From contig NZ_CP035319.1 of assembly GCF_004328705.1 (NCBI RefSeq), forward strand, positions 62,001-126,000: a stretch of DNA of 64,000 bases. Direction: 5' to 3'. This stretch comes from Rhodococcus sp. ABRD24. GTDB taxonomy: Bacteria; Actinomycetota; Actinomycetes; Mycobacteriales; Mycobacteriaceae. Below, one piece after another: positions 42,701 to 53,131 of this stretch (position 1 is the stretch's first letter; each line of letters begins with the position of its first letter). Under the pieces are notes generated by a model. It saw nothing but the letters and a program-made list of their open reading frames with translations. It was not told the origin of the DNA and did not search any database. A program made the position numbers and the translations under genes.

Positions 42701-45700
42701 GCGAATGGCAAGCTGGACCGCAAAGCACTGCCGGAGGCGGACTTCGGCCAGCGCGCTACCTCGAGCCGCGACCCACAGACCGACAGCGAACGAACCCTCG
42801 CGGGATTGTTTGCGGAGGTTCTCGGGCTCGACTCGGTGGGTGTGGACGACTCGTTCTTCGCGCTCGGTGGCGACAGCATCATGTCCATTCAGCTGGTGTC
42901 GCGCGCCAAGGAGGCGGGCCTGCAGTTCTCCCCGCGGGACGTGTTCGAGCACCGGACGGTCGCCGGACTGGCCGCAGTCTCGACAGCGACCGGCGCCGCC
43001 GACCAGATCCGGCTCGAGGAACTGCCAGGCGGCGGGGTGGGGGAGTTCCCGGCAACCCCGATAGTGCACTGGCTGTTGGGCCGCGGCGGCGACCTTCGCC
43101 GGTACACCCAGACTGCGCTGCTCACCCTGCCGGCCGCGATGGACCGGATTCAGCTCGAACGCACTCTGCAGTCTGTCATCGACCGGCACGACCTACTCCG
43201 CGCGCGATTGCACACCGATTCCGCCGGTTCCGACCCGACGATGGAGGTACGACCGGTCGGTGCGGTGGAGGCAGGTGGACTGCTCACTCGGGTAGCGGTC
43301 GAGCAGCCGACAGGGCCCGCGTTCACCGACGTCGCCGGTGCCGCACTCGATGCCGCGGCTGGCCGGCTGGACCCGGTCAACGGAATCATGTTGCAGGCGG
43401 TGTGGTTCGACGCCGGTCCGGACACCGGTGGCCGACTGCTGTTGGTGGTGCACCACCTCGCCGTGGATGGCGTCTCGTGGCGGATCCTGGTCCCAGATCT
43501 TGCGTCCGCTTGGTCGCAGGTAGTCGCCGGGGAAGTTCCCGAACTACCCGCCACCGGCACCTCGATGCGGCGCTGGGCGCACGGATTGGCAGAGGCCGCC
43601 GTCGCAGGTGTGCCGGGTCGTGGCCGCGAGCTGGACCTGTGGCGTCGGATGCTCGCCGCGGTCGACCCAGTGATCGGCGCACGACCGCTGGACCCGGCGG
43701 TCGATGTCAACGCCACGGTGGAAAAGGTGTCGGTGGAAGTGCCCACGTCGGTCACCGAGGCGCTGCTCACGACACTGCCCCAGGCGTACCGGGGCAGCGT
43801 CAACGACGGTCTGCTGACCGGGCTCGCGATGGCGCTGACCCGCTGGCGCCGCACCCGCGGCGTCGAGACCGACACCGCACTGGTCAATCTCGAGGGGCAC
43901 GGCCGCGAGGACCACGTGGTCCCCGGCGCCGACCTGGGTAGAACCGTCGGATGGTTCACCACGATCTTCCCGGTTCGGTTGGATCTCGACGGCATCGATC
44001 TCCACGACGCCTTCGACTCCGGCCCGGCGGCAGGTGCCGCAGTGAAGGCGGTCAAGGAACAGTTACTGTCCATCCCGGATCACGGCATCGGATTCGGCAT
44101 GCTCCGCTACCTGGATCCGCAGGCGGCACCGATCCTGGCAGCATTGCCGGTACCGCAGGTCAGTTTCAACTACCTCGGCCGGCTCGGCGGCACCTCGGAC
44201 GGAACCGACGGGGTCGGCTGGATCCCGGTGGGCGACATCGAACTCGGCGACAAGCCCAGCCCAGGCATGCCGGTCGCCGCAGTCCTCGACGTCAACGCCG
44301 TGGTCACCGACACCGCCGACGGCCCGAAGCTCCGGGCGACGTGGTCGTTCCCGAGCGGGGTCCTCGCCCATGTCGACGTCGGTGAACTTGCCGACCTGTG
44401 GGTACGGGCGCTGACCGCGCTGGCCCGTCATGCGGACCATCCCGGCGCGGCCGGCCTGACCCCGTCCGATCTGGAACTGGTGGACCTCGATCAGCGCGCG
44501 ATCGAACGGCTCGAGACACGGTATCCGGCCATGTCCGATGTGTGGTCACTGTCGCCGCTACAGGCCGGCCTGCACTTCCATGCAATGTTCTCCGACGACT
44601 CCGTCGACGCGTACCTGGTTCAGTTGACCCTCGACCTCGGCGGCAAGGTCGATCCCCAGCGACTCCGGCGCGCCGGTCAGGCACTCCTGGACCGGCATCC
44701 GAATCTGCGGGCAGCTTTCGTCCAGCAGGCCGATGATGACGGAGGGGTCGGCAGCGCGATCCAGGTGGTGTGCGACGGCGTCCAGTTGCCGTGGACCGAC
44801 GTCGACCTCTCCCACCTCGACACCGATACTCGCGCCCGGCGATTCGACGAGCTGGTGCACGCCGACCGCCTCACCAAGTTCGACCTTGCCACCGCACCCG
44901 CGATCCGGATGATGCTGTGCAACATGGGTGACGGCGGGTATCGCCTGGTCGTGACGAACCACCACATCCTGCTCGACGGCTGGTCGACGCCGCTGGTGCT
45001 GCGTGATCTGCTCACTCTGTACGCCACGGACGGCGATGCATCTGCGCTGCCGCGCGTCCACCCGTACCGCGACTACCTCGCATGGATGGCACGGCAGGAT
45101 GCATCCGAATCAGCCGCGGCATGGCGGCGTGCCCTGGTGGGACTCGAGGAACCCACCCTGCTGGCGGGGGCCACCCGGCGGGACAGTTCGACGGGCACCG
45201 ACGAACTCGAGGTGACGCTGCCCGAGGAACAGACCGATACACTGCGGTCGCTCGCTCGGGAGCGAGGTCTCACACTCAACACCATCGTGCAGGCCGCGTG
45301 GGGAATCGTGCTGGGCAAGTTGACCGCCCGTGACGACGTTCTGTTCGGCGGTACTGTGTCGGGACGCCCGCCGCAGATACCCGGCATCGAATCGATGGTG
45401 GGTTTGTTCATCAACACGCTGCCCGTGCGGGTAACGCTCGATGCAACCGAAACTCTCGGTTGTCTCCTCGACCGGATCCAGCGTGAGCAGGCGGCGCTGA
45501 TGGACCACCACTATCTGGGTCTGGCCGACATTCAGAAGGCAACCGGACCGGCAACCGCGTTCGACACGCTGACCGTCTTCGAGTCGTATCCCGTGGACCG
45601 GGCGGCATTGACCGCCGACACGGACATTGCCGGTCTCCGGGTCGTCGGTATCGACGGCCGGGACGCCGCACACTACCCACTGTCTCTGGTCGCGTCAGCG

Positions 45701-48700
45701 GATGCCCGGCTCAACCTCAAGTTCGAGTACTTCCCGCAGTACTTCGACCGCGCGGCCGTCGAGTCGATCGCCACCCGGGTCGAGGTGGTCCTCGACCAGC
45801 TGGCGACCGATCCGGAACAGCAGCTGGCACAGCTCGACCTGCTGACCGAATCCGAACGCCGGGACCTGACTCCGGTACTCGGGCCGCACGGCGGATCGTC
45901 GCGCACACTGCCGCAGATCTTCACCGATGCGGCGGCGATCGATCCGGAGGCGACAGCACTGACATACGCGGGACGCGACGTGACCTACCGCGAGTTGGAC
46001 GAGGACTCCTCACGCATCGCCCGTGTGCTGATCGACCAGGGAGTCGGACCCGAGTCCTTGGTGGCCTTGGGTATTCCCCGCTCCATCGAGTCAGTGCTCG
46101 CGGTGTGGGCGGTCGCAAAGGCTGGTGCCGCGTTCGTGCCCATCGACCCGAACTACCCCCTCGAACGGATCGAGCACATGCTCGCCGACTCCGGTGCCGG
46201 GCTGGGGCTCACCGTCGAGGCACACCGGCACGACCTGCCGGACACCGTCACGTGGATCACCCTCGAGGACCCCGAGTTCCGAGCCGAATGCACCGCCCGA
46301 TCCGCAGCTCCGGTCACCGATACCGACCGAATCTCCGCGGTGGGACTCGAGCACGCCGCCTACGTCGTCTACACGTCGGGTTCGACCGGCCGGCCCAAGG
46401 GGGTCGTCGTGACTCACCGGGGACTGGACAACTTCGCGCGAGATCAGAAGGCACGGTTCGGCGCGACGTCTGCGTCACGCACGCTGCACTTTGCGACACC
46501 GAGTTTCGACGGCGCGGTATTCGAGTACCTGCAGGCGTTCGGTGTCGGCGCGACGATGGTGATCGCGGAGCCCACCGTGTTCGGCGGAGCCGACCTGGCC
46601 CGTGTCATCAGCACAGGTCACGTCACCCACGCATTCATCACGACCGCGGCGCTCTCGACCGTCGACCCAACCGGGCTCGGAGAGTTCCGGCATGTCGCGG
46701 TCGGCGGGGAGGCATGTCCATCGGACCTGGTGACCCGCTGGGCGCCGGGGCGGGAGTTGCACAACGCCTACGGACCTACCGAGACGACGATCATGTCGAA
46801 CATCAGCGCACCCATGACCGCGGGTGCACCGATCACGATAGGTGGCCCCATCCGGGGGGTCGGTGAGGTAGTTCTCGACGGACAGCTGCTCCCGGTCCCG
46901 GTAGGTGTGCCAGGCGAGCTCTACATCACTGGCCTCGGGCTGGCCCGCGGGTATCACCGCAGGCCCGGTCTGACCTCCGAACGCTTCGTGGCGAATCCGT
47001 ACGGTAAGCCGGGGGAGCGGATGTACCGGACCGGCGACATAGTGCGCTGGCGCGCCGATCACACGATCGAGTATGTGGGCCGATCGGACTTCCAAGTCAA
47101 GGTGCGTGGCTTCCGGATAGAACTGGGTGAGGTCGACGCCGCGCTCATGGCCGATCCAACGGTCGGTTTCGCGGTGACACTCGGAGTGCCCGGCCCGGCC
47201 GGTGACACGGTGCTCGCGTCGTACGTGGTGCCCCGGGTGGGCAGTACCGTCGACCCGTCCGCTCTCACCGCGCAGCTGTCGAACCGACTGCCCGCGCACA
47301 TGGTTCCGGCGGCGGTGACGGTGCTCGACGACATCCCGCTGACCCCGGTCGGCAAGCTCGACCGCGCTGCCCTACCCGAACCGGATTTTGCCTTCGCCAC
47401 CAACGAATTCCGGGCACCCACCAACCCCCTCGAGTACACCATCTCGGATGTCTTCGCCGAGGTGCTCGGGGTGGAGCGGGTCGGTGCTCTCGACAGCTTC
47501 TTCGAACTCGGTGGCAACTCCCTGATCGCCACCCGGGTCACCGCGCGGCTCAGCGGCGCTCTCGATGCGGACATCCCGGTCCGTGCGCTGTTCGAGGCGC
47601 CCACGATTCACAGTCTCGCGCAGTGGATTGCGCGGGAGACCACGACCGGTACTGGCCGCCCCGAACTCGGGCCCCGCGAACGGCCGGAGCGGATACCGCT
47701 CTCGCTTGCCCAGCAACGGATGTGGTTCATCAATCAGTTCGACACGGCGTCACCGGCATACAACATCCCGATGGCCGTCAACCTCTCGGGCCACCTCGAT
47801 GTCGCGGCTCTTCGTGCGGCCGTCGGCGATGTCCTCGAACGCCACGAGGCACTGCGCACCGAGTACCCCGTCGTCGACCAAGAGCCGAGTCAACGGGTGA
47901 TCCCCGCCGGGGATGTTCTCACCGATCTGACGCCGGTGCAGGTGTCCGGGGACGACGAACTGCGCGCGCGGATCACCGCATTCGCATCCGCTGGCTTCGA
48001 CGTGACCACTGCGCCCCCGGTACGGGCAGAACTACTGGAAACCGGGCTCGACGAGCATGTGCTGGTGATCGTCGCCCATCACATCTGCGCCGACGGTTAC
48101 TCGATGGCCCCGCTCGGCCGGGACGTGATGGCCGCGTACACGGCCCGCGCCGCCGGGTCGGTCCCGCAGTGGTCGCCGCTGCCGGTGCAGTACGCCGACT
48201 ACACGTTGTGGCAGCACGAACTGCTCGGCTCGGACAGCGACCCCGATTCGCTCCTCAACCGCCAGCTGCGGTTCTGGACCGACGAGCTCGCCGGTCTGCC
48301 CGACGTGATCCAGCTGCCGACCGACCGGCCGCGGCCGGTTCAACAAACGTTCCACGGCGGTCGCATCGAGTTCAGGATCGACGCCGACCTGCATACGCGG
48401 ATCACCGCGCTGGCACACCGCCACGAAGCGAGCATGTTCATGGCAATGCACGCCGCGCTCGCGACGCTGCTTGCGCGCCTCGCCGACACCGATGACATCG
48501 CGGTCGGCACCCCGATCGCCGGCCGCGGCGAGATCGCCCTCGACGAGCTGGTGGGTATGTTCGTCAACACGCTGGTGCTGCGCACCAGCGTCGATCACGG
48601 AGCCTCGTTCGACGAACTGCTGCGCCGCGTCCGGGAATCCGACCTCGCCGCCTTCGGGCATGCCGAGGTTCCGTTCGAACGGCTGGTGGAGGAACTCAAC

Positions 48701-51640
48701 CCGCCACGGTCCACGTCGTATTCGCCGCTCTTCCAGGTTTCGATCGAATTCCAGAACAATGAACGCCCTCGGCTCGAGCTGCCCGGCCTCGTGGTCGAGG
48801 GATTCGGGATCGACGCGCAGGTGGCGAAGGAGGACCTGGAACTCGTCCTCGCCGAGGAGTTCACCGACGACGGAGCCCCGGCCGGGATCAAGGCGTCCCT
48901 CGATTTCGCAACCGACCTGTTCGACGCGTCCACCGTCCGAGGATTCGCGGAGCGCTTCGTGCGCATCCTCGAGGCCGTCACCACGGACGCGGCGCTCTCG
49001 GTCGGGGACATCGAGATCCTCGACAGCGCGGAGCTCGCGGAACTGGCGCCCGCGCACGGCCGCAACGACGTCTCGCCCCACGTATGGCCCGAACTGCTCT
49101 CGACCGCTGCGGCACGCGACCTCGACGCGGTCGCGCTGTCGTATCTCGGACACCAAGTGACCTATCGCGAGCTCGACGAGCGTTCCAACCGGCTGGCCCG
49201 GGTGCTCAGCGGACGTGGTGTGGGACCGGAGACGTTCGTTGCACTGGGCATGCCGCGCTCGGTGGAGGAAGTGATGTCGATCTGGGCGGTGGCGAAGGCG
49301 GGCGCCGCCTTCGTCCCGGTGGACCCCAACTACCCGGCCGAGCGTATTGCCCACATGCTCACCGATTCGGGAGCTGCCGTCGGGCTGACCACATCGGCGC
49401 TGCGCGAACGATTGCCCGACACAGTTCCGTGGCTGGTGCTCGACGACACGGACTTCGAGGACCGGATGGCCGCCGTGTCTGCAGGTCCGGTCACCGACGC
49501 CGACAGGACCGCGCCGCTGCACTTGACGCATCCCGCGTACCTGATTTACACATCAGGCTCGACGGGCCTGCCGAAGGGCGTCATCGTCACTCACGTCGGG
49601 ATCGCGAATCTCACCGCGGAGGAGAGGAACCGCTTCAGCGTGACGCAGCAGTCACGAGTCTCGCACCTCGCATCACCCAGCTTCGACGCCTCGGTGTTCG
49701 AGATGATGATGGCGTTCAGCGCCGGTGCCCGGCTGGTCATCGTGCCGCCGACGGTCTACGGCGGCGCAGAGCTTGCCGAGCTGCTGGTTCGGGAGGGCGT
49801 CACCCACGCGTTCATCACCCCGACAGCGCTGGCCTCGATAGACGAGGATGGGCTCGACTCATTGCGGGTGCTTGCCGTCGCCGGCGAGGCCTGCCCGCCG
49901 GAGCTGGTCGCCAAATGGGCGCCCGGACGTCGGATGTTCAACGGCTACGGCCCCACGGAGACGACGATTCAGGCGAGCGTCAGCGCGCCGATGCAACCCG
50001 GAGAGGTCGTCAACATCGGCGGACCTGCCATCGGATTCGGCGAGACCGTGCTCGACGGCCGGCTGCGGCCGGTTCCGGTCGGGGTGCCCGGCGAGCTGTA
50101 CATCTCGGGCCCGGGCCTCGCCCGCGGTTACCACAACCGTCCGGGACTGACCGCCGAGCGGTTCGTCGCCAACCCGTTCGGCGATCCCGGCGAACGGATG
50201 TACCGCACCGGCGACGTGGTGCGATGGCGGCCGGATCACACGATCGAGCACATCGGGCGGTCGGACTTCCAGGTCAAGGTCCGCGGCTTCCGGATCGAGC
50301 TCGGCGAGATCGACGCGGTGCTCACGCGGCACCCCGCCGTCACATTCGCGGCGACGCTGGGCCACGTCGGGCCCTCCGGGGACACGCTGCTGGCGTCCTA
50401 CGTCCGTCCGGTCGAGGGTCACACCGTCGAGCCGCGCGACCTGCGGGCACATGTCGCCGCCCAGTTGCCGGCACACATGGTGCCGTCGGCGGTGGTCGTC
50501 CTCGACGACATCCCGCTCACTCCCGTCGGTAAACTCGACCGGCGAGCGCTGCCGACACCCGACTTCAATTCGCTCACAACCGAATTCCGGCCACCGACGA
50601 CGGCGACGGAGCGTGCCGTGACCGAGGTGTTCGCCGATGTCCTCGGCGTCGAGCACGTCGGGATCGACGACAGCTTCTTCGATCTGGGCGGCAACTCGAT
50701 CATCGCGACCCGCCTGATGTCCGCGCTGCAGTCCCGCCTCGGCCGTCAGCTCCCACTGCAGACGATGTTCCTCGACCCGACACCGTCCGGGCTGGCCCGA
50801 CGGATCGATCTTCCGGTCGGGCACTTGGGGCGCGGCGCGTCGCCGGTCGACGATGCGCTCGGTGTGATGATCCCGCTCCGACCGAATGGTGATCGGCCGC
50901 CACTGTTCTGCGTCCACCCCGGTATCGGATTGTCGTGGGGCTACGCGGGCCTGGTTCAGCACCTTGCGAAGGACCGGCCGGCGTACGGGCTCCAGTTGCC
51001 GCTGTTGAGCGGTGGGCCGGACTTCGGGTCCGTCGACCAGCTCGCACACCGGTACGTCGAGGAGATCCGGGTAGTCCAGCCGCACGGGCCGTATCACCTA
51101 CTCGGGTGGTCGCTCGGTGGTGTCATCGCGCATGCCATGGCCGTCGAGTTGCGCAATGCCGGTGACGAGGTCGAGACGCTCGCGATCATGGACAGCTACC
51201 TCACCGAGGGGGAGGAGGACGTCGAACGGCTCACGGTTGCGGAGCTGCTCGAGGGACTGGGGCTGGACCTGGCGTCGTTCGGTGACGTCACGGACCTGAG
51301 CTACGCCCGTGCGGTGGAGTTGCTCGACGAATCACTCGGACAGCGAACCGGCCTGACACCCGAGCACCTCAAGCGCATCAACGACGGCTTCACCACGTCG
51401 GCCAACATCATGAACCAATACTCACCGGCTGTGTTCGATGGCGACCTGCTGTTCTTCACTGCCGGTCAGGGTGATGGCAGTAGCGATGCGGGACAGGAGC
51501 ATTCACCACAGGTGTGGAGGCCGGTGATCTCCGGTCGGATCCGGGAGTTCACGATCGACTGCGAACACAATCAGATGATCGAACCGGCCGCGCTGGCCGA
51601 AATCGGTCCACTACTCGAGGAATACCTCATTACGCACTGA
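24764..51640 (+). CDS. Seven-module non-ribosomal peptide synthetase, 8,958 aa
   Basis: One uninterrupted frame encodes 7 C, 7 A, 7 T, 2 E and 1 TE domains plus an extra half C domain. ATG 24764 ([10 protein letters not shown]) was chosen because CAGGGGG lies 6-12 bases upstream; an upstream in-frame GTG at 24719 is less likely. The module order predicts acyl-X1-Ser-D-X3-X4-D-aThr-X6-X7. The starter C domain, in place of a loading A-T, implies N-acylation of residue 1. The C types agree with the epimerases: HHILLDG (DCL type) follows each E, and HHICADG or HHIAADG (LCL type) follows plain T domains. All T domains carry the phosphopantetheine Ser (LGGNS or LGGDS). The terminal TE may release a linear peptide or cyclise through Ser or Thr. 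No transporter, acyl-ligase or tailoring gene sits directly beside it on the same strand. Confidence 0.97.
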   Translation: MKTSGSQEPGNVGSTSPDLSAEAFPLSSAQRSMWFAQQLTPSVPIFIAQYVSLHGDVDLELLSSAAVTAAQEFQSPFIRLIDIDGEPHQLIDPNTDTSIGIIDFREREDPAAAAREWMDHDYSTPIDLTRDRLIDMTILQVGDRDYLWYTRIHHVALDGYSGMTMANRIAALYTAACEHREAEPNRALDLRELLTLDRKYRSSNRFQADREYWADHIAGIEAGSTLASADGPASAISRFASAPLSDAAIESLDSTDRRLEATPASVLIAAFACYLSRMTGRTDVLVNMPVSARTTAPLQRSGGMLVNVAPLRATVLPNDTVADVVGRIQLELMGALRHQRCSIEDIRRDAGLTGTARGLAGPMVNVMLFHQQITLGPIVGEYHIVTSGPVEDLLINFVQSGTPPRTFVEFRANPARYGDDELRIHHRRFLELVEEFVAAAPEARVADIHPESSAVGARLLQSAAQLEFWSRELSGLPDILSLPSDRPRPSRRALVGNEVDFTIGPEAHRALISMAQERGCTVFAAIHAVLVVLLARLTDVDDIAVGTPVEGRGTAGEFRNTLALRTRLRGDETFDELLTDVCTSDIEAFRHAETPFAQLVEALDRTRENAHSPLFQVMLEFLDGRTPHFESEDILVRGTDAGPDISALDLRLTVQERFDIDDGDGEDRRPAGLDATFAYATDMFDRETIESLATRFGRVLDVVLADTDAVVADIDLLDDVERRELSGVWGGDGVAPRTLADLLGAAAGLDPHRTALSCEGQEVSYRELDEQSNRLARMLIARGVGPESVVALSMPRSIESVTSVWAVAKTGAAFVPVDPNYPPERIEHMLTDSGATLALTVTAHADAVADTVRTLVLDDPGFADQVRQWSSDSVTDADRNAEPRLDHPAYLIYTSGSTGTPKGVSVTHRGLANFAEDERVRYGIGPDSRTLHFSSPSFDASMLELMLAVGSGATMVIAPPTVYGGAELTQVLRQERVTHAFVTPAALGSVNADALDCLECIITGGEACPPNLVEQWAPRYRMFNAYGPTEATVVSSVSRQLVPGEDVTIGSPPLGCGALVLDTRLRPVPVGVAGELYIYGAGLARGYHARPATTAERFVANPFGAPGERMYRTGDLVRWNRRLQLQYLGRTDFQIKIRGYRIELGEVEAALRSHPAVGFALATGYVGPSGDTLLVAYVQPENDRELRGADVIAHTAEILPSHMVPSSVVVLDSLPLTPAGKLDRRALPEPRFDTGTGEFEAPATLDEKKIAGVFAELLGVERIGTTDSFFDLGGNSLTATRIVARINSTLGTDLGVLDLFEAPTVGELAVRADASGPGRGGRPPLVPRRHEGPVPVSLAQQRMWFVNQFDTGSAAYNIPIAVQLSGELDVAALRAALTDVLQRHESLRTVFPNTTDGPIQVVRAVADIAPALEPVAVTEAELPQRVTDAATAGFDVTAQPPVRADLWRTGPTEHVLTLVVHHIAADGLSMTPLARDLMLAYSARATKMDPPWPPLEVQYADYSLWQRELLGAEDDPNSLVARQLEFWRTTLDGAPDLLELPTDRPRPPEQSMRGASVDFAIAPHLHRRLLDIAGESDASLFMVLHAALAVLLARSSGTSDITIGSPVSGRGEAELDNLIGMFVNTLVLRSRVDPQETFRELLAHTRADDLAALGNTDVPFERLVEVLDPPRSAAYSPLFQVMLVLQGAERNRIELPGVSAHVTEIETGTAKFDMQVILTERSDEEGRPAAIDATLSYATDLFDPETVEAFAERFVRILESITVDSAAKLSEIDILAEGERELVLSEWNATEHRVPDVTLVDLFEDQVRRTPDAVALVFGDQELTYSQFAAQVHQFARELISRGVGPETCVALAIRRSPELLIGMYAIAAAGAAYVPLDPDHPRARNEYVLASARPACVLSTGRDRGALPDGVEVLEIDRLDPRAHSDTVVQAGERNGSLHPADLAYVIYTSGSTGRPKGVAVPHEAIVNRLLWMQGRYQLTASDAVVQKTPATFDVSVWEFFWPLQTGARLVIAAPDGHRDPVYLSRLIEEHGVTVAHFVPSMLAAFVMGAVPEQYRSLRAVFCSGEALPPATASAFTEVCGAQLHNLYGPTEAAVDVTYREYTAADTVTVPIGAPVWNTMVFVLDSRLHPVPVGVSGELYLAGIQLARGYIGRPDLTADRFVANPFGAPGTRMYRTGDIVRWKRSKGLDNSLEYLGRSDFQVKLRGLRIELGEVESVLLADPAVSQAVVVVQRSDILGEALVGYVVAQQTAQPPAAADAEIDPVGLRDAVARSLPAYMVPSQIVVLDELPLGTTGKLDRKALPATDFRGPEGEFVAPRNPDEEILASIFADLVGAERVGVFDSFFELGGNSLIATRLVARVNSALDAGIGVRDVFDAPTVSALAQRIESAGALAADQPPLIAQERPPLLPVSLAQKRMWFINQFDTASPAYNVVLPIRLDGDLDLDALQAAMSDVLDRHEALRTRFPMADGEPTQVVVPTADVAPTLEPIDVSEPEVAERVAEFAGSGFDVTAAPPVRAQLLRVGARSHVVEIVMHHICADGFSMAPLARDLMSAYVARTSGQVPQWTPLPVQYADFTLWQHHVLGSTDDPESLLSTQLDYWARTLDGLPEVLDLPTDRPRPTARTMRGAVWDFQIDADVHRQLVAIARGHNSTVFMAVHAALAAVLARLGDTDDVAIGTPIAGRGEAALDDVVGMFVNTLVLRSRVDSDATYSELLTEVRDTDLAAFHHADLPFERLVDALAPERTTAHSPLFQVMLEFRNNELPHLELPGLTVTVADPGTEIANFDLQLTLTEDFDGTGAPAGITAGFTYARDLFDPSTVDRLAERFVTVLRTVTAAPTARVGDIDLLSATERAALAPVNGGVGVPARTLPEILAAAVVIDPDAPAVTFEGSCLTYREIDSRSDRLARLLIDAGVGPESVVALAFARSLHSVTATWAVAKSGAAFVPVDPNYPADRIEHMLTDSGAAVGLTATAHRGALPDETPWIVVDEPATALRLERFAAGQVTDTDRVRPLCLDDPAYLIYTSGSTGTPKGVVVPHRGLANFAAEERTRFGVTPRARTLHFSSPSFDASILELLLAVGAGAEMVVAPQSVIGGDELRELLSSEHVTHAFVTPAALASVDPIGLDRLECVVTGGEACPPELVAQWAPGRRMFNAYGPTEATVVASISEPLVVGMPVTIGRPPMGTDVVVLDARMHPVPAGVPGELYILGSGLARGYHARPGTTASRFVAAPFGDPGSRMYRTGDLVRWNGSGQLEYLGRSDFQVKIRGFRIELGEVESALRRYEGVARAVVTVDGTGPASRLVGYVVPEPGAELVPAEIITFTGTFLASYMVPSAVMVLAQLPLGPAGKLDRRALPAPDFGDASTGRAPKSRLEMQLAELFAEVLGLDSVGVDDSFFALGGDSIMSIQLVSRAKEAGLQFSPRDVFEHKSVAALAGVAHAGDAAAVLEELDGGGVGDVPPTPVVRWMLERGGHHDRFSQAALLTAPAGLTDAALAATVQAVLDRHDMLRSRLRSGAHRMEVALPGSVYAEWLIRRVVVDAVAGTPEFAEHVRTELDAAMDRLDPAAGDMIQVVWLDATSGAGRLLVVVHHLAVDGVSWRILVPDLAAAWARVAAGDRPDPAPVGTSMRRWAHGLIEAAPQRTAELELWQRTLSGADPLLGSRPLDPSVDVAATVAEVTVGVTADVTEALLTTLPEAFRGSVNDGLLTALALALTRWRRLHGIDVDDALVTLEGHGREDQVLPGADLGRTVGWFTTLFPVRLELSGIDVDDAFTGGCGAGAAVKAVKEQLLAVPDHGIGYGMLRYLNPETELELRRLPAPQVSFNYLGRLSAAQVPDGLRDVGWVPTDDADLNVLQDSDRPVAAVLDINAVTTDGPDGPQLTATWAFPAGVLAANEVQEVAGLWTDALVGLARHVARPGAGGVTPSDLDLVSLDQPEIERLEQRFPALADVWSLSPLQSGLLFHARLADRSVDSYLVQLMLDVRGADPARLRRAGQSMLDRHPNLRAAFVTGSDGSALQVIQSGIVVPWREIDLSELDEPVRATELARLLEADRADRFDMTMAPLLRFLLVRTGPDEHRLVLTNHHILLDGWSTPLLLQELLTLYATDGDRSVLPRVQSYREYLSWLAAQDSEASTQAWTRALAGVEEPTLIAPLNRGREQATVPDEVTVALDSERTQRLGATARQWGVTLNTMVQTAWAIVLGAMTGRDDVVFGGTVSGRPPQIDGIESMIGLFINTLPVRIRIDPREPVGDLLRRVQAEQAELLDHHDVGLTEIQDAVGPALGFDTLTVFESYPVDREALSRADSDIAGLRVVHIHEGSDAAHYPITLVASSGSSDSGDERLRMKLKFLPDLFDRGQAQALADRVARVLVEISDDPRVVPAQLRLLSDAEWDELVPVHGRPGGSQRTLPDLLGAAAAAAPEAVALVAAGVEVTYRDLDERSNRMARVLLDAGIGPETFVALGIPRSIDSVVAVWAVTKTGAAFVPVDPNYPPDRIAFMLADSESTLGLTVTTARDRLPDAVPWTVLDGAGFTARCDAQSAEPVTDDDRPARLQFAHPAYVIYTSGTTGVPKGVIVTHAGIDNLSEEYRARFATQPSSRTLHFSTPSFDASVLDYLLAFGAGATMIIAPPNVYGGADLAQLIRDEHVSHAFITSAAAATVDPSGLDEFVEVMVGGEACPPELVARWAPGRRFYNGYGPTEATVMSNVSAPLVTGETVTIGVPLRAVSELVLDASLRPVPEGVPGELYIAGPGLARGYHRRPGLTAERFVANPHGAPGERMYRTGDVVRWRPGHTVEYIGRNDFQVKIRGFRIELGDIDNAFGDHPAIRFAVTLGRPGPAGQTALVTYVLPIDGERPEPGELRDFVAERLPSHMVPASVMVLDELPLTPIGKLDRSALPEPEFLPSGTTFRAPTNPLEQAVTEVFAQVLGIERVGVDDSFFDLGGNSLIATRVIARLSSALGVDIGVRALFEAPDAHRLARWIGDQQSVAARPPLVAAPRPDRVPLSLAQKRMWFINQFDPDSAAYNIPLAVRLSGNLDVTALRAAVGDVLTRHESLRTFFPSEHGEPVQMTVPAAEAIPDLTVADIPAYEVPERVAELISQGFDVTDVVPVRALLLRLSPTEHVLSIVVHHICADGFSMAPLARDVMTAYVARTGGHLPQWAPLPVQYADFALWQTDMLGSEDDPDSLISEQLSFWTEALAGLPDAIALPTDRPRPAQQGFVGARAQFDIPADVHRALAELARRQGATMFMATHAALALLLAKLSGTDDIAIGTPIAGRGEAELDDLVGMFVNTLVLRTHVDGRVGFGELLTHAREFDLGAFGHADLPFERLVDVLAPERSTAHSPLFQVMLEFQNNELPRLELPGLVVEPVDTELAVAKFDLQLTLAEQTDEHGVPAGITAAFTYATDLFDPDTVHDLGQRFVRLLTAVTDDPTRPTGDVEITTAAERAMLLFDWNMPGAVTPSGSLADRVTASAARFAESPAVTCEGVTLTYAELDARANRLARHLVDLGVGPESLVAVALPRSADLIVALLAVIKAGGGYLPLDVTYPTDRLEFMLADSVPVCVLTTEADSASLPAVAAVPHVLLDTAETVAAIGARSAQPITDADRSAPLRPEDVAYVIYTSGSTGRPKGVQVSHRNVLTLFENTAATFGFDETDVWTMFHSYAFDFSVWELWGPLLHGGRLVVVDFFTARSPEMFLDLLRTEGVTVLNQTPTAFYQLAEADRISGEGGPGLALRYVIFGGEALDLGQLSRWYTRHPDTSPALVNMYGITETTVHVTELELDRDFAAEASASVIGRAIPGLRVAVLDARLHPVPPGVTGEMYVSGDQVTRGYLGRCALTAGRFVADPFGCNGSRMYRTGDLARWNRDGQLEYLGRSDFQVKVRGFRIELGEIESVLLSYPGVAQAVVTVHEEPRGAVRLVGYVVREQGELDYPEGVTEIEPEAVLDYVGAQLTSYMVPAALVVLDELPVTANGKLDRKALPEADFGQRATSSRDPQTDSERTLAGLFAEVLGLDSVGVDDSFFALGGDSIMSIQLVSRAKEAGLQFSPRDVFEHRTVAGLAAVSTATGAADQIRLEELPGGGVGEFPATPIVHWLLGRGGDLRRYTQTALLTLPAAMDRIQLERTLQSVIDRHDLLRARLHTDSAGSDPTMEVRPVGAVEAGGLLTRVAVEQPTGPAFTDVAGAALDAAAGRLDPVNGIMLQAVWFDAGPDTGGRLLLVVHHLAVDGVSWRILVPDLASAWSQVVAGEVPELPATGTSMRRWAHGLAEAAVAGVPGRGRELDLWRRMLAAVDPVIGARPLDPAVDVNATVEKVSVEVPTSVTEALLTTLPQAYRGSVNDGLLTGLAMALTRWRRTRGVETDTALVNLEGHGREDHVVPGADLGRTVGWFTTIFPVRLDLDGIDLHDAFDSGPAAGAAVKAVKEQLLSIPDHGIGFGMLRYLDPQAAPILAALPVPQVSFNYLGRLGGTSDGTDGVGWIPVGDIELGDKPSPGMPVAAVLDVNAVVTDTADGPKLRATWSFPSGVLAHVDVGELADLWVRALTALARHADHPGAAGLTPSDLELVDLDQRAIERLETRYPAMSDVWSLSPLQAGLHFHAMFSDDSVDAYLVQLTLDLGGKVDPQRLRRAGQALLDRHPNLRAAFVQQADDDGGVGSAIQVVCDGVQLPWTDVDLSHLDTDTRARRFDELVHADRLTKFDLATAPAIRMMLCNMGDGGYRLVVTNHHILLDGWSTPLVLRDLLTLYATDGDASALPRVHPYRDYLAWMARQDASESAAAWRRALVGLEEPTLLAGATRRDSSTGTDELEVTLPEEQTDTLRSLARERGLTLNTIVQAAWGIVLGKLTARDDVLFGGTVSGRPPQIPGIESMVGLFINTLPVRVTLDATETLGCLLDRIQREQAALMDHHYLGLADIQKATGPATAFDTLTVFESYPVDRAALTADTDIAGLRVVGIDGRDAAHYPLSLVASADARLNLKFEYFPQYFDRAAVESIATRVEVVLDQLATDPEQQLAQLDLLTESERRDLTPVLGPHGGSSRTLPQIFTDAAAIDPEATALTYAGRDVTYRELDEDSSRIARVLIDQGVGPESLVALGIPRSIESVLAVWAVAKAGAAFVPIDPNYPLERIEHMLADSGAGLGLTVEAHRHDLPDTVTWITLEDPEFRAECTARSAAPVTDTDRISAVGLEHAAYVVYTSGSTGRPKGVVVTHRGLDNFARDQKARFGATSASRTLHFATPSFDGAVFEYLQAFGVGATMVIAEPTVFGGADLARVISTGHVTHAFITTAALSTVDPTGLGEFRHVAVGGEACPSDLVTRWAPGRELHNAYGPTETTIMSNISAPMTAGAPITIGGPIRGVGEVVLDGQLLPVPVGVPGELYITGLGLARGYHRRPGLTSERFVANPYGKPGERMYRTGDIVRWRADHTIEYVGRSDFQVKVRGFRIELGEVDAALMADPTVGFAVTLGVPGPAGDTVLASYVVPRVGSTVDPSALTAQLSNRLPAHMVPAAVTVLDDIPLTPVGKLDRAALPEPDFAFATNEFRAPTNPLEYTISDVFAEVLGVERVGALDSFFELGGNSLIATRVTARLSGALDADIPVRALFEAPTIHSLAQWIARETTTGTGRPELGPRERPERIPLSLAQQRMWFINQFDTASPAYNIPMAVNLSGHLDVAALRAAVGDVLERHEALRTEYPVVDQEPSQRVIPAGDVLTDLTPVQVSGDDELRARITAFASAGFDVTTAPPVRAELLETGLDEHVLVIVAHHICADGYSMAPLGRDVMAAYTARAAGSVPQWSPLPVQYADYTLWQHELLGSDSDPDSLLNRQLRFWTDELAGLPDVIQLPTDRPRPVQQTFHGGRIEFRIDADLHTRITALAHRHEASMFMAMHAALATLLARLADTDDIAVGTPIAGRGEIALDELVGMFVNTLVLRTSVDHGASFDELLRRVRESDLAAFGHAEVPFERLVEELNPPRSTSYSPLFQVSIEFQNNERPRLELPGLVVEGFGIDAQVAKEDLELVLAEEFTDDGAPAGIKASLDFATDLFDASTVRGFAERFVRILEAVTTDAALSVGDIEILDSAELAELAPAHGRNDVSPHVWPELLSTAAARDLDAVALSYLGHQVTYRELDERSNRLARVLSGRGVGPETFVALGMPRSVEEVMSIWAVAKAGAAFVPVDPNYPAERIAHMLTDSGAAVGLTTSALRERLPDTVPWLVLDDTDFEDRMAAVSAGPVTDADRTAPLHLTHPAYLIYTSGSTGLPKGVIVTHVGIANLTAEERNRFSVTQQSRVSHLASPSFDASVFEMMMAFSAGARLVIVPPTVYGGAELAELLVREGVTHAFITPTALASIDEDGLDSLRVLAVAGEACPPELVAKWAPGRRMFNGYGPTETTIQASVSAPMQPGEVVNIGGPAIGFGETVLDGRLRPVPVGVPGELYISGPGLARGYHNRPGLTAERFVANPFGDPGERMYRTGDVVRWRPDHTIEHIGRSDFQVKVRGFRIELGEIDAVLTRHPAVTFAATLGHVGPSGDTLLASYVRPVEGHTVEPRDLRAHVAAQLPAHMVPSAVVVLDDIPLTPVGKLDRRALPTPDFNSLTTEFRPPTTATERAVTEVFADVLGVEHVGIDDSFFDLGGNSIIATRLMSALQSRLGRQLPLQTMFLDPTPSGLARRIDLPVGHLGRGASPVDDALGVMIPLRPNGDRPPLFCVHPGIGLSWGYAGLVQHLAKDRPAYGLQLPLLSGGPDFGSVDQLAHRYVEEIRVVQPHGPYHLLGWSLGGVIAHAMAVELRNAGDEVETLAIMDSYLTEGEEDVERLTVAELLEGLGLDLASFGDVTDLSYARAVELLDESLGQRTGLTPEHLKRINDGFTTSANIMNQYSPAVFDGDLLFFTAGQGDGSSDAGQEHSPQVWRPVISGRIREFTIDCEHNQMIEPAALAEIGPLLEEYLITH
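24836..28710 (+). other. NRPS module 1: starter C, half C, A1, T1
   Basis: The starter condensation domain (about 24836-26100) has [10 protein letters not shown] and the active site HHVALDGYS at 25220. A C-terminal half C domain follows (see its own entry). A1 (about 26950-28455) has [11 protein letters not shown] and the specificity residues, read by eye, D-A-L-F-I-G-A-V-V-K. That is not a code I can assign, although the I/V-G-A-V core suggests a hydrophobic or aromatic substrate. T1 has DLGGNSL near 28580. Confidence 0.85.
26134..26935 (+). other. Orphan C-terminal half of a condensation domain in module 1
   Basis: After a complete starter C domain there is a second run of about 265 residues. 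It aligns with only the back half of the LCL domains in this protein: [54 protein letters not shown] and [10 protein letters not shown]. The front half with SLAQQRMW and HHxxxDG is absent. It therefore cannot catalyse condensation alone. It may be a recombination scar or a structural linker to A1. Confidence 0.85.
28760..31935 (+). other. NRPS module 2: C (LCL), A2 (serine), T2
   Basis: C2 has [15 protein letters not shown] and HHIAADG. A2 differs from its neighbours and reads D-V-W-H-F-S-L-V-D-K ([37 protein letters not shown]). This equals the classical serine code. T2 has LGGNSL near 31810. There is no epimerase, so L-Ser is expected at position 2. Confidence 0.9.
31985..36570 (+). other. 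NRPS module 3: C (LCL), A3, T3, E
   Basis: C3 has HHICADG. A3 reads D-A-L-F-V-G-A-V-V-K by eye, nearly the same pocket as A1, substrate unassigned. T3 has the epimerase-type [10 protein letters not shown] near 34975. The E domain (about 35130-36570) has [13 protein letters not shown] and the downstream FNYLGRL. It should present a D-residue to module 4. Confidence 0.88.
34919..35062 (+). repeat. 144-bp perfect direct repeat, copy 1 (T domain of module 3)
   Basis: This stretch, coding for most of the T3 carrier domain, is identical base for base to 42809-42952 in T5. Flanking sequence diverges at once on both sides. It is the only long perfect repeat I noticed between modules. Confidence 0.9.
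36590..39735 (+). other. NRPS module 4: C (DCL), A4, T4
   Basis: C4 is of the type that follows epimerases ([23 protein letters not shown] near 37030). A4 reads D-A-L-F-M-G-G-V-M-K by eye. The M-G-G part is somewhat like valine pockets, but this is not a firm assignment. T4 has LGGNSL near 39604. No epimerase. Confidence 0.85.
39770..44480 (+). other. NRPS module 5: C (LCL), A5 (threonine), T5, E
   Basis: C5 has HHICADG. A5 reads D-F-W-N-I-G-M-V-H-K ([37 protein letters not shown]), equal to the classical threonine code. T5 carries [10 protein letters not shown], and the E domain [13 protein letters not shown]. Epimerisation at the alpha carbon of L-Thr would give D-allo-Thr. Confidence 0.92.
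42809..42952 (+). repeat. 144-bp perfect direct repeat, copy 2 (T domain of module 5)
   Basis: This is the second copy of the repeat at 34919-35062, 7,890 bases away. It encodes the carrier domain that precedes the second epimerase. Such identity, when the rest of the modules differ, suggests recent gene conversion. Confidence 0.9.
44500..47640 (+). other. NRPS module 6: C (DCL), A6, T6
   Basis: C6 has [14 protein letters not shown] and HHILLDGWS near 44960, as expected after an epimerase. A6 reads D-G-F-F-A-G-A-I-M-K by eye ([38 protein letters not shown]). I know no standard assignment. T6 has LGGNSL near 47510. Confidence 0.85.
47670..51640 (+). other. NRPS module 7: C (LCL), A7, T7, thioesterase
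   Basis: C7 has [10 protein letters not shown]7 reads D-A-F-F-A-A-G-I-Q-K by eye; the Ala at the sixth position (VAGEACP instead of GGEACP) is shared with classical Phe, Tyr and Trp pockets, so an aromatic residue is possible. T7 has LGGNSI near 50690. The TE (about 50860-51640) has the nucleophile in [14 protein letters not shown] and a late His in [10 protein letters not shown]. Confidence 0.88.
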
Positions 51641-51767
51641 AATCGGTCCTGCCACAACAAACTTCGCAATAGTACCGGGCAACACAGATTCGCGGCGAAG
51701 CAGGATCGCAGCGACTAGCGTCGGAACGACAGGACAGCGTTTCTTCCCACACAGTTCGGAGAGCGTC

Positions 51768-52139
51768 ATGAACCTTCTCAGAGCATCGGCTGCATCGGTT
51801 CTCGTCGTTGCTGCACTCGGCGCGGGCGCCGGCACCGCATACGCGGCCCCGCTCACGTCATCCGTTCCCTTGGTGCAGCCCGTCGTCGACAAGCAGACTG
51901 CGCAGGACAACCTGATTCGTGAGATCACGATCGGATGGGAGACGGGCGGTCCCGCGGGCATGGCGATCGGGGCGGGTGTCGGGCTGGCGATCGGCTGTGT
52001 CTCGATTTTCCCGAACTTCATTGCCGGCTGCATCGTCGGCACCGGGATCGGCGCCGCTGTCGGCGCGTACAACGGCATCACCGGAGCAAACCCCAATGTG
52101 CAGCCAGCGTTCTACGAATGGCTCAATGCCACGCCGTAG
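51768..52139 (+). CDS. Small secreted glycine-zipper protein
   Basis: The 123-aa protein starts MNLLRASAASVLVVAALGAG and has a signal peptide ending TAYAAPL. The mature part holds a Gly-rich hydrophobic segment (GGPAGMAIGAGVGLAIGCVS, then AGCIVGTGIGAAVGAYNGIT) with GxxxG spacing, two Cys residues, and a short C-terminal tail. The pattern resembles small exported proteins common in Rhodococcus and mycobacteria, which insert in or line the cell envelope. It starts 127 bases after the NRPS stop; whether it belongs to the pathway is unknown. Confidence 0.72.
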   Translation: MNLLRASAASVLVVAALGAGAGTAYAAPLTSSVPLVQPVVDKQTAQDNLIREITIGWETGGPAGMAIGAGVGLAIGCVSIFPNFIAGCIVGTGIGAAVGAYNGITGANPNVQPAFYEWLNATP

Positions 52140-52158
52140 CACCGGCACTGGGCAGTGC

Positions 52159-52340
52159 GTCGGGACGTTCCTGTCGGATTCGATCGCGGTGCTGACGTCG
52201 CTGCTGAACCTCGTCGCCGAGCAGTTGAGCGTCGAGGATCCCACGTGCGTCAAGCGATACGCTGAGCGGGAGACCACGGGCGTGGGAGCGCACCGTGGAG
52301 ATCCCGGTGCGGCCACGTCAGGCGTCGTGTCTGGGGCATT
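52159..52340 (+). pseudogene. Tn3-family transposase remnant (N-terminal fragment)
   Basis: The frame reads VGTFLSDSIAVLTSLLNLVA, then EQLSVEDPTCVKRYAERETT. This matches the N-terminal region of Tn3-type transposases (the usual form is AEQLGI.DPSCVKRYxER, then a HAWEIR motif). The HAWEIR equivalent appears only after a frameshift, and the rest of the gene is missing. It marks a past transposition event next to the NRPS gene. Confidence 0.6.
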
Positions 52341-52389
52341 GCCATCACCGCCACAAACTAGGAGTGACACGAGTGGACGGACTCGTGAG

Positions 52390-52638
52390 TCACCGCCCAG
52401 TAGCTTGCTTGGGGGTGTCGCGTACGGCCGTGCCGGTCGCTCGGAGCAGGGCGAGCGCTGCTTCGGCAGGTGAACCAGGTTCGGCCATGTGGGTCATGAT
52501 GCGTTGGCCGTTGGCTTCGGGCAGGTGGAGTACCTCGAAGCTGAGGTCGAAGTTACCGACTTCGGGGTGACGGAATTGTTTGACGCCGCTCATGCACTTC
52601 CGGACTGGGTGTTTGGCCCACAGAGTCGCGAATTCGGG
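52390..52638 (-). pseudogene. MmyB-like XRE regulator, C-terminal fragment
   Basis: Read on the minus strand from 52638: PEFATLWAKHPVRKCMSGVK, QFRHPEVGNFDLSFEVLHLP, then THMAEPGSPAEAALALL. This is the end of the ligand-binding domain of MmyB-type helix-turn-helix regulators. The HTH and the rest of the domain are gone; an in-frame TGA lies just upstream at 52648-52650. It abuts an MFS fragment on the other strand. Confidence 0.78.
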
Positions 52639-52640
52639 AC

Positions 52641-52712
52641 TCGATCCTCAACGTCGCGCTCCCCACCATCGGCACCGACGTCGGGTTCTCCCTCGACCAC
52701 CTGCGGTGGATC
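52641..52712 (+). pseudogene. MFS drug-exporter fragment, 24 codons
   Basis: The plus strand reads SILNVALPTIGTDVGFSLDH, then LRWI. This is the highly conserved first helix and loop of DHA2-type (EmrB/QacA) exporters. Nothing else of the gene is present on either side. It sits exactly between two fragments that read on the opposite strand. Confidence 0.7.
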
Positions 52713-52906
52713 GCTTCGTCGGGGAGATGATGGCCGAACAGTTGGTCACTGGCGGTCCGCAGCCGCTTCAGGTGGAGGTCGAGTCCCCTGACAGAGCGGT
52801 TGCGCACCTGCATGGCTGTGAAGTGGGCGAAGCCAGCGAAGGCCAACGGCGCGAGGTTGTGGACAGTGGCAGGCTTACCGTTGTACTGCGTAATCAGGAT
52901 CGACAT
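52702..52906 (-). pseudogene. Class IV aminotransferase-like N-terminal fragment
   Basis: From ATG 52906 the minus strand reads MSILITQYNGKPATVHNLAP, then LAFAGFAHFTAMQVRNRSVR and GLDLHLKRLRTASDQLFG. This matches the start of class IV (branched-chain/ADC-lyase fold) aminotransferase-like proteins of actinobacteria. After about 68 codons it meets the MFS fragment and homology ends; the PLP lysine region is missing. It cannot be an active enzyme, so it does not supply the aminotransferase step of the neighbouring pathway. Confidence 0.68.
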
Positions 52907-53131
52907 GTTCGTGACAGTAGGAGATGACACCAGTGTCACCCGCGATGCGTTGCAGGGCCTGATAGACACTTCAACTACGTCGTGATGACTGCACAGTCAG
53001 CACCCCGAGAGGCGCCCTGGCCGTCATCAGCGGTATCGAGACCCCGACGGAACCGGCTATATCGTCGCTCGAAGCCATTGCTGCAGTTGTCAACCCGGAT
53101 GTCCTGCCGTGGACATGGCGCAGCACCGCGG
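52907..53131. other. Intergenic stretch without a recognised gene
   Basis: This 225-base stretch lies between the broken fragments and the stop of the N-oxygenase gene. I see no gene, repeat or strong hairpin in it. Confidence 0.5.

Noticed and set aside
26465..43189. Long antisense open frames inside the NRPS gene (about 586, 606 and 620 codons)
   Set aside because: They are His/Arg/Gly/Val-rich, repeat with the modules, lack any domain, and lie opposite unmistakable NRPS coding sequence. High-GC codon use creates such shadows.
52702..52906. Aminotransferase for the 4-aminophenylpyruvate step
   Set aside because: Only the first ~68 codons remain, without the PLP lysine, so it cannot be active.
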